From Daedaleopsis sinensis (Eukaryota; Basidiomycota; Agaricomycetes; Polyporales; Polyporaceae), in contig CM066305.1 of assembly GCA_033807695.1 (NCBI GenBank), positions 4,154,001 through 4,218,000 on the forward strand: a stretch of 64,000 nt of DNA, given 5' to 3'. Numbering within the stretch: position 1 is the first letter of the stretch; each line of letters opens with the position of its first letter. The notes below the pieces were generated by a model. That model was not told the DNA's origin. It saw nothing but the letters and a program-made list of their open reading frames with translations, and made no database searches. A program made the position numbers and the translations under genes. This document shows positions 55,675 through 64,000 of the stretch, in pieces.

Positions 55675-57880
55675 ATGAACGAGGCACAATTCCGGAGGAT
55701 CCAGCTGAAGATGATCCAGGATCCTAAGTCCGTACGTATCAAGAGTGATCACGGTATGACACCCCACCCAAAGTTTGCGTTGATTATAGGTCCTCGCCGC
55801 AGCTCGCAAAGGCTCCCCTCCAGACATGATGGTCCTCGCCAACGCCTGGAACGAGCCTCCCGCGCAGATACCCTACCCGGACGCGCTCTCCGTATTCCTC
55901 ACGCACCTCCAGCTCGACTGCGTGCCGAGCGATCTCGCAGCCAAGTTCTCCCCGGCAGCGAACCTCGCATTCTCCTCGATGCTCGGCATTAGCAAGATGG
56001 GCGCTCTCCTTCCCGATGATGACATGAACCCGGACGTGCGACGCATCGCCGACGCTTGGCCGGGCATATTCAAGTGGTCCGTGTACATTTTCTCGACCCG
56101 CATCGAGGGACTCGAGCGCACAGAGGGCAGGAGGCGTGCCGCGATCGACGTGCTCGCCGCGTTTTGGTACTGCATCTGCTTCCGGGATGTCGTCCGCTCG
56201 CGCATGGTGCAGAGCGACGCGACGATCGAGATCGCGAGCCGCCTTTGGCTCGAGGAGGACGATGGCAGCACAGCAAGGGCCTCCGCTGCAATGCCGGGGC
56301 GGCCGAGTGCGGCACCCGTTGGTACTTGTTTGCTGGGGTGCCTACTCAGGGAGGCGGGCCCGGAGCAGCTCGACCGCGTGCTGAAGATGGCCGGAGGGAA
56401 GGCAACCGAGGTTGCGAAGCTCGCGATTTCGCGCCTCCAGCGTGCGCTGAAGGCCTCCGACTTGAACGCGGAGCCGAGCATAGTGTCGATGTACATCGAC
56501 CTGATCAACTCGTTTTCGCGTGTGCGCGAACACGCACTCCGCCACGCGCTTCTCAGTGCGAACATCATCTGGGTCGTCTCTGGCGCGCTCGTCAGGATTT
56601 CAGTGCTTGTGAACACGTCGCGCGACCGGGGCTGGATCGATCCCATGATCGGCGCGTTTGGGTACCTCCGAAACTGCCTTGAGTCTACAGACGGCTTCAC
56701 GTGGGTCGCGCAGGCGATCGGAGCTGGCTTTCTTCAGGCTTTCTGCGACTGCAGCACACAATTTGGCGCGCTCGCCCCCGAGGACTACAAGATGGTCGAG
56801 GATCTGATCAAGGTCATCATTCCGCCGTATCTCGTTTACCGCTCTATTGTCGAGGCTGCGGGCGCATCGCTCGCGAAGATTGAGCGCGGAGTGCAAAAGC
56901 AGAGAGTCGAGAAAAGTCGGGCCAGGGGACCTTGGGAAAGGCTGGCTGAGCTTGTGCGCGAGCGAATGCTCGTAGTCAAACAGGCAGAGGCGTCCAAGGG
57001 GAAGCAGATAACTTGCGATAACATGAAGGTATATCGTGGGCATTTGAATGTGTGCCATCGCGGGCTAACGAACGCATCCCGCCATAGTGTCAGAAGATCA
57101 GCCCTAAGGAAGGCGTCCGACGATGTTCAGCGTGCTTGTCCACTTTCTACTGTTCTAAGGTACCGATCATCCTCTTTCTGTCTCTATCTGAGTGCTGAAC
57201 AAACTCACATTTTCAAGGAATGTCAAGAATCTGCGTGGAAGGAGGGAGACCACAAGACGATGTGCAAGCTCAAGCAGCGATCGCGCCTCGGTCTGTCCAC
57301 TGTTCTTCTTTTCGTATTCTTGCTGTACCCGCTGATTGTCGTGGCCCACGCTCGCGCAGATGGACGCGCAGACAACACATCTAAGCGGGACTACGATTTC
57401 CTGCACTACCTCGCGATGTTCGACGCGCGCATGCACCTCTCGACGCTGCGCGAGCTAGCGGCGTCCCAGTTTCCCTCCACGCCGACGACCGAGCTCGTCG
57501 TGCACATCGACCAGTCCGTATTCCCTCCGACGTACGCCGTCAAAAAGCTGGGTGCGTTTCAGATCGCTGCGCGCGACGACGTGTCCCCGAACGAGCTCGC
57601 GCGGAACGAGGCGCTCGTGGAGAAGGTGCAGGGGAACCCGGAGCGGTTCACGATCGTCGAGATGATCGTGCTGAGCGGCGAGGCATTGCAAGTGCTCATG
57701 ACGCTAGCCACCGGCGGGTTTTGGGAGCTGGACATGGGGAGGGCCAGTGAGAGCAGGGCCCAGCCGCGACTAAGGAGACAGGACAGTTTCGAGAGGGCGC
57801 TGCAGTGGGTGTTCCAGGTCGTGGAGGATATCGATCACAACGAGTTGGGACAGAGGCGGAGACGCAGGCTGATCACTTAG
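55675..57880 (+). CDS. MYND zinc-finger protein
   Basis: The predicted exons are 55675-55731, 55790-57028, 57088-57159, 57218-57290 and 57360-57880. All introns are GT-AG, 58-69 bp, and in frame, giving about 653 residues. The first 420 residues are helical and repeat-like, without a named domain. The MYND finger is complete only after splicing: Cys 428, 433, 445, 448, 454, 458, His 468 and Cys 472, with CSAC and YCSKECQ visible across exons 3-4. A C-terminal region of about 175 residues follows. The MYND finger mediates protein binding, and mushrooms have many such proteins of unknown role. The last intron's donor (GTCTGT) is unusual, so that junction is the least certain. The start was chosen at the ATG that continues through the first splice. 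Confidence 0.82.
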
Positions 57881-58119
57881 GTTCAGGTAGGTGTTGAGCT
57901 GGATTCAAGCTACTAAAACTTGATAAAACGTACTCACTGATCATCCTCTTAGATTGCAGCTGGTGGCAGACGGACAACTGAAACAGTAACCGTACTCTCT
58001 CAACTACTGTGTCATTCGATACGACGTTTGTTGCTAGGCATGGAGTCTGGAATGACTTAGTCAAGCAGTCATGAAATCAGGTCAGAGCACGTGGAACGGG
58101 GAGTCCTAGTCCTCAATGC

Positions 58120-59548
58120 CTAGTATGCCGACGGTTGGTGCTCAGTCCCTCTGCTGCTCCTCCACGTCTCCGGTCCCTAGGCAGGTTTATTCGAGGTTAG
58201 CTTCGTCCATTCATTTCAATAATCGAACCGCACTCACCGTCCGGTTCTTGATTCGCTGGTTCCGTATCCTCCTTGCAAACCAGTCCTGTGCCGTACACCC
58301 AGTATTGTACTTCGCGTTGGGCACGTTTGATGCAGCCTCGGCAATCATGAGGCTCTCATCGGACAGCGGACGCAACTGGACTGAGTTTCCGGGCCGCGTG
58401 AAGAAGACGAGCGACCACCGTTCGTACTTGCCTTGTTCTTTCGGCGGTGGCCTGTCATCGGTAAATGTGATGAGCTAGGTCTTCAATGGCCAAGGCGTCG
58501 GCGGCGAACTTACACAACACGATGCAAGTTCGAACGCAGTATCCCCCCGCTGAATATCGTCATTGCGTCTCCGAGGTTACATATCGCATGTCCCGGGATA
58601 GGCTACGACAGTGAACGAGTGAGATTAATGAGGAGTGAGTGACACAGCTCGACTCACCCTGACATACTGCCACTCGTTCGTGCCGGGGACCATCACCTGC
58701 AAACCCCCCAGCCGATTGTGCAGGAACGACTGCAAGGGATGATCAGCGACCGCGAGAGACAGCGTGCCATTGGCACCCACTAAAGACCCGAAGTCCGTAT
58801 GCGCCCCGATCGCAGCCTGGGCCTCCGAGATTCCCTCCGGCCTTGGGGGGTTCTTGATACAGCGCGACTCGCTCCCGCTCGGCTCCTCCAGCGGATGACA
58901 TCGCGCGAGTGCGCCCTTGGGGAGTCCGAGGCGGTCGTTGAGCACCTCGAGGAGCGTGTAGTTCACGGAGAGCGACTTCTGGATGAACGGCTTGATCGTA
59001 GACTCCATCCGCGCGTTCACCGTAGGCGGATACTCGCGGTGTACCTTTCCCGGCCATGCGAGGGCGTCGTCCTTTGAGACGTTGATGAACTCGACAGTGT
59101 CGAGCGCGCCAGTCTCGTCGGTCGCATTGGCGCCTGCTGCTTTATACCTGGATGAGAGTGAGGATGAGGACGTAGTATAGTAGTACGTAGTAGATGTTCT
59201 TGAGAGACTTACCCGAACGAAGATCCCTCGTCTCCTTGCTCGTACTTCATCTTCTCCTCGAGGGGAAGTCGCATGGTTTCTGCACCCATCTCGAACATTC
59301 CATCAACTTCTTCGTCCACTCCATGATTCTTCAAGCTAACAGACGCCGCGGTTAGCAAGAAGTTGAGTGATAAAGATAGGGTGAGGGTGACGGGTTACGT
59401 ACTACCAGAAGCCCAGTTCCGTCGCCGCCTTCCAAAGCTTGTCGATCTCCTCCTCGTCCCGTTTGCAGATCAGCTGATAGTCCACGACAAGCAGTGGGTG
59501 TGTCGGGACGTCGTCGGGGAACGGCGGGAGGGTTAGCAATCCAGGCAT
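58120..59548 (-). CDS. 2-oxoglutarate/Fe(II)-dependent oxygenase, isopenicillin N synthase-like (paralogue 1)
   Basis: There are seven predicted exons: 59548-59403, 59335-59213, 59147-58781, 58729-58658, 58602-58514, 58451-58238 and 58176-58120, giving about 355 residues. The N-terminal domain contains LGFWYLKNHG, typical of the DIOX_N region. The catalytic core has the iron ligands His206-x-Asp208 (GAHTDFGSL) and His263 (SNLHRVV), and Arg285 (FFTRPGNS) for 2-oxoglutarate binding. The length is normal for the family. An ATATAA motif lies about 95 bp upstream. The substrate cannot be deduced; relatives act on small molecules such as peptides, lipids or secondary metabolites. It is the downstream member of a tandem pair with the same exon pattern. 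Confidence 0.9.
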
Positions 59549-60074
59549 GGTGACTACAAATCACAAGAGATCTGACGGTGGCAGAGCGGACTCTCGGAGT
59601 GGGAGCGGGAGTGGCGGAAAATGAAGAGACTGCACACCTGCTTATATCTACGGAACAGGGCGCTCACGCGGCGTGGCTTCCGTGAGACCTATAGGCTGAG
59701 GCTCCCCGAGGCGGACTTCGTTCGCACTCACGGGATATCGAACAGCGGGGCCGGGCCCGACGTTAAGTTCTATTCCCATGCGCCTTACGAACTTCTTTGA
59801 TTGATGCGACGGGTGCTTCGCAGCGCGATGACATCACGAGGCCACTGCGGAGAGGTAGTCAACGGTGTTCGCGTTGCCAAAGTGCGTACTGGATATTCGA
59901 ACCCAAGCCTGGAGGGCGATGTGCTCGCCTCGTGGTTTGCATCCATGATCAGCAAGAATAGATCGATAGCCAATATAGACCCAGATGGAGACGACACTAC
60001 CGACGACATCCTGTTCTCCTCACGTCTCTTGTAAGTTGTAACCCTGATATACGCATCGCTCCCGTCTAGCCGCA

Positions 60075-61519
60075 CTAGGCAGCGAGAGGTTTGTGTTCGG
60101 TCCCTCGGCTCGCGCGCCACACCTCCCCGCCCTGGCGGAGTAGACGAAGCCAACGTCAACATTGAATGAAGCCGCCCCTGGAGAGCGACCGTGGCGCACC
60201 TTCTGGTTCTTCGTCCGCATGTTCCTCACGCGCCGGAAGAGCCATTCGCGTGAGGTTTGGCCCGTCGTAAACAGCTCCCGAAGCTGCTCTGGGGCCTTCC
60301 CCGCTGCGTCCGCTATGAGCGTGCTCTCGCCTACAAGTGGCTGCAGCACGACCGAGTCGCCTGGACGCGTGAAGAAGATGAGAGAGTATCGGGTGTGGGC
60401 GGCTTGTGCACCCGGTGGCGGCCTGCGTCGAGTTCAGCGAGGGTGAGCAGGAGTGATCATGAGCAACAGAGCGCGTACACGACACGGTGAAGGTTTGACT
60501 TGAGGATCCCCCCGCTGAAAATAGACATCGCGTCTCCGATGTTGCAAATAGCGTAGCTGGGTATGGGCTATCCAACTGTCAGTACCCCTGCCTCGCTGAC
60601 TAGTTATCACGTACCTTGACGTATTGCCAACTCTCAGTTCCCGGGACCATGACTTGCAGCCCACCAAGTCTGTTGTGAAGGAATGACTACGAAAGCATGG
60701 TCAACCTCGAGGCATGTGATATAGTCAGACAGATGGCAAAGCTCACAAGGGACCCGAAGTCGGTGTGCGCCGCGAGGGCTGCTTTGACCTCGTCAAACGA
60801 GTGCCCGCCCGCCTTCGGAGAGCTCTTGATGATCCGTGCCTCGCTGCCACACATTTCTTCAATCCTGTGTATCTCGCCGAGTGTGCCCTCGGGGAGCCCA
60901 AGCAGCGTGTCGAAGACCTCCATGAACGTGGTGTTGACCTCTATAGCCCTGCGAACGAACGGAATGATGGCGTCCTCCATGCGCGCATTCACCGCGTCCG
61001 GATAGGTGCGGTGCACTACACCGGGCCAAGCCAGCGCATCGTCCTTGGAGATGTTGAGAAACTCGACGTTGTCGGGCGCACCGGTCTCATCTGTGACGGT
61101 AGCTCCGGCTGCTTTGTACCTTATCCATGGTGAGCCACGACTAGTACGAACTCATAGAAATGGTGATGATACACACCCATATGAGAAGCCGCTATCGCCC
61201 TGTTCGTACTTCATCTTCTCTCCGAGCGGCAGTGACAGCGTCTCTGCGCCCATGTCGAACATTAAATCCACTACGTCGTCGGCACCATGGTTCTTCAGGC
61301 TGGAGAATCATGAGGACGGGGAAAGTCAACACGGGTGACTGTGCGGCGTGTGGTAGGGAGCACTTACTACCAAAAGCCGAGCTCTGTGGCAGCCTTCCAA
61401 AGCTTTGCAACCTCATCCACATCACGGGCCTTGAGCAGCTCGTAATCGACTAGTAGAAGAGGGTGAGTCGGGACGTCCTCGGGGAACGGCGGGGATATTG
61501 TCGCTGGACCGACGGGCAT
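60075..61519 (-). CDS. 2-oxoglutarate/Fe(II)-dependent oxygenase, isopenicillin N synthase-like (paralogue 2)
   Basis: There are seven predicted exons: 61519-61368, 61299-61177, 61119-60747, 60686-60615, 60567-60479, 60422-60200 and 60131-60075, giving about 362 residues. Exons 2, 4, 5 and 7 have exactly the same lengths as in the neighbouring paralogue (123, 72, 89 and 57 bases). Intron positions match, so the genes arose by tandem duplication. Iron ligands are His210-x-Asp212 and His267; the 2-oxoglutarate Arg lies in FFTRPGDS (about 289). All key residues are present. An ATATAA motif lies about 45 bp upstream. It is transcribed in the same direction as paralogue 1, 527 bp upstream of it. 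The substrate is unknown. Confidence 0.9.
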
Positions 61520-63064
61520 GTGAGACGGGTGATATCTGAATCGTATGTCAAGGCCATTCAACTTATATCGTGATGAGTGTACGTGTGTACGGTGGTATTC
61601 GGCGTTACAGATCGATACACTGGCATGTGGGTGGGGCGACAGAATTGCCTCGCATAAAGTGGCTCGAAGGGACCAGGTATCGTCAAAATTGTAACAGCGC
61701 GCTGAGGGACATCGCCTCGGGCGATCCGATAACGGGAAGGTGCCCACTGTGAGACCGCATGATGAAGGGCGTTGAGTGTCGGGTAGTCGCAAAGAGTGGA
61801 ACTCAAGAGTTTGTTGTACATACCCGCGAGTGCGTCTGCAGCAGCAGCAGCAGGAGTAGCATATAACTTTCGGGTCTGTTTTTCGGGTGTGCATCCATCG
61901 TACAATCGTGCTTGCGCCGTTTTGAGGGACTGAGGCTCAGCCGCTTAGCAGAAACGAGAGATCAACCATCCCCTGTTGTTTCTGGTAGGTCGCGACGAGA
62001 TCGTGACTATAACTCCGCGGACTCAAGGAGCTGTCCCACAGCAAGCCTGCTAGACGCTTATGACCTGTGAAAAAATGGGAAGTCCGTCAGCATTCTTTCC
62101 CTCTCTCTTTGCGACCCTGACAATAAGCGAGACCAGCGAACCTCAAGCTCCACGTCTAACCAGGGTAGAGAGTCAGAGATATCAGAGGATTCGTAGAAGC
62201 CCGATTACGTACCATGGACCAGCTGGCGCACCGTGACTGAAGCGGCGTCTTGAGAGGTCCTGCACGTTGCACCGGAGAAAAATTTCTTTTGCGACCGAAA
62301 GTGTATCCGGTTCTCCTTATGAAGCTAGAAGTAGATACCTTATATCTTCTTTAAGGCGAATAAATGATAGAAATGCGTTCGTTTTAGTGGCGGGAGTACG
62401 GTGTGGACTATGGGTATTCGAATTCGAACACTGTTCGGTCCGGCCGAGCTCGAGGTAGGAGGCCAGAGGATGGATAAGTTTAGCCGCCGTAGGTACGACG
62501 AGGGCGCGTGGGAAAAAGGGCACCCAACAAGTACTGGCAGGCACGGGGTGCCGCACGGCCAGGGCTAGTAGGCTTACTACTACCGCCCCGTAGCCTACTA
62601 CTTACTTAATAGTGGTGATTCGGACGAGGTCATGCCTACCTCTCCTTCAGAACAGTAGTAGACAGACGTAGTCCTGTAACGACGTGACAGTACAATCTAA
62701 TTGCGGACATTTCGTAAAGACACAGAAGTCGAGATCGTAGTACTGTAACTGTAACAACAATCGGACTCGGACTCAGCGCCAGCATTAACTTTGTCTCTCG
62801 TCCTTCGTTTCATCTTCGGCCTTATCGGACGAGCCGCGTTCAACACCACGCTCTGTATTGAAACTCCCCATGTGGTCCTCCGCATAGTGTTCCTCCCTTC
62901 CTTTGCCGGTGTCTGTCGCGACTATGACGGTCAGCGAACCGTCCGTCGAATAGCGTGTTCAACGTACCATTGGCGTGTTGTACCGTTGCAGCTCGCACCT
63001 CTTCTTCGTCAAACTCCTCCTCGCTCCACTTAACGCATGCTAGTGCTCCAACTAGGTGAGATAA
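61520..63064. other. Intergenic DNA between oxygenase 2 and the right-edge gene
   Basis: 1.5 kb without a supportable gene. A short (GCA)n run lies near 61840-61856 and repeated CTACTAC-type motifs near 62570-62620. Confidence 0.5.
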
Positions 63065-64000
63065 TCAGTAGGTAGCGTGAGCACGGATGCAATATTCGGA
63101 CTTGCTTTCTCCTTTGTCGTCCAGGAACATCACTTGTGGCCTCATTTCTTCTAATGCCGCAGCGACATCCTTCGGAAAATCTCCTTTCTAGTCGTTCGTC
63201 AGAGACTTGCCAACACAGAATAGATATGGTTCTACTCACAAACAAGGCGTACAGATGCGTATCGCTGCCGACTGCAACCTGTACTTTTGAATCTCCCTAG
63301 TCGCGGTGGGTCAGTGATATGTCCCTAAAAGCGAGAATAAACATGTCAGACATACATACTGCAGGATATAGTCGAGTAGGCAGTCCACGGGGTCGTAACT
63401 CTGATCGATAGTATCTGCTACCACCTCGTAACTTGAATCGTATTCATACTCGACCTCATTTTCGCTCCGATCAAGATTTGGCTCATCTGCGCTAGCTGCT
63501 TCGGTGGCGGCGTTGATCTCGTCGCACCAAGATCGCTTCTTCACCTTGTAATAGTGGAAGAAGATGCATTGGTCCATCTCGCTCTCGCTCGATGGCAGTG
63601 GGCTCGGTGATGCTTGTATACGCCTCTGCGATTCCCTACTGGGGCCCGAGCGGAACTCGGTGTTGCTTGAGTGGCCCTCTGTCTTCCACGGAAATTGGCC
63701 CGGCTTGCCGACCTGCGCGAATACAGACGCCTCGCCGGCGCCGGCGCCGATGAACACACCGACTCCCCAGTCGCTCGTCTTGACTACCCCAGAGACGAAG
63801 TAGATAGATTCCTTCTTGATCTCCAAGTCCGGGTCGCACACCGTGGCCCATTCGTCGATGTTGGTTTTAATATAGTCCACGAGGCTCCTGCTCGGATGTA
63901 ACGAGGAGGACTGAGCAGTCTTTCCGATGACCAGAAACGCGCCCTGTCCCAGTGCGTTGCGGCGGAATCGGATCCCCGTGCCTATAGAAGCGATATCACT
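63065..64000 (-). CDS. Mushroom-specific protein of unknown function, 5' end outside window
   Basis: Three exons are visible: 64000-63356 (open to the window edge), 63296-63240 and 63187-63065, with introns of 59 and 52 bp; 274 residues can be read. The visible part begins with RFRRNALGQGAFLVIG and SRSLVDYIKTNIDEWA, continues with ESIYFVSGVVKTSDWGVGVF and MDQCIFFHYYKVKKR, and then an acidic stretch, DPVDCLLDYILQY, and after splicing a segment ending VAVGSDTHLYALF. This motif order recurs in many Agaricomycete proteins that have no assigned function. I recall the family but not a name. The frame is intact in the window. Confidence 0.75.

Noticed and set aside
59880..59930. A TTCGAA motif resembling a tRNA B box on the minus strand.
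   Set aside because: The flanking bases do not form a T stem and no A box or acceptor stem is present.
1..64000. CRISPR arrays, bacterial operons, rRNA genes.
   Set aside because: None seen; direct repeats here are LTRs, minisatellites or diverged duplications, and the gene structures are eukaryotic.

Overview
The window is nuclear DNA of a filamentous fungus, almost certainly a mushroom-forming basidiomycete (an Agaricomycete, polypore-like). Evidence: genes with many 47-70 bp GT-AG introns, a MYND protein, an F-box-like protein, a pair of isopenicillin N synthase-like 2-oxoglutarate oxygenases, a Tnp2-type transposase and a protein family typical of mushroom genomes at the right edge.

Positions 1-20845 are one nested retrotransposon complex. 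A plus-strand Ty3/gypsy element (A, 5' end outside the window) is interrupted inside its integrase gene by a complete, opposite-strand copy of the same family (B, 1934-14545, 12,612 bp, two 907-bp LTRs that I read as identical). B encodes Gag with a C-terminal protease, then Pol (RT, RNase H, integrase) joined by a TGATG stop-start overlap. Between pol and the 3' LTR, both copies carry a ~4 kb cassette of three genes in ANTISENSE orientation. They have introns, at least the first two have TATA boxes, and one encodes a Zn2Cys6-like protein. The cassette is flanked by two copies of the polypurine tract. Gene 2 is intact in A but has lost its start codon in B through an 83-bp deletion. The B insertion is bounded by an 83-bp target duplication and keeps two extra nucleotides at each cDNA end, which points to integration outside the normal integrase route. 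The ~800 bp upstream of gag contains no ATG in any frame.

Positions 21643-25262 hold an apparently intact ten-exon Tnp2 (EnSpm/CACTA-like) transposase gene without recognisable terminal repeats. From 25.3 to about 30 kb the DNA is GC-rich and built of minisatellites and diverged tandem repeats. From 30 to 43.5 kb I see no supportable gene. A two-finger C2H2 protein gene lies at 43486-44646, followed by almost 9 kb without a supportable gene.

The right end is ordinary genic DNA: an F-box-like gene (53430-54974), a MYND zinc-finger gene (55675-57880), two tandem 2-oxoglutarate/Fe(II) oxygenase genes with matching exon patterns (58120-59548, 60075-61519) and the 3' part of a mushroom-specific gene of unknown function (63065-64000). 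I assembled exon structures by hand from splice motifs and frame continuity; they are predictions.
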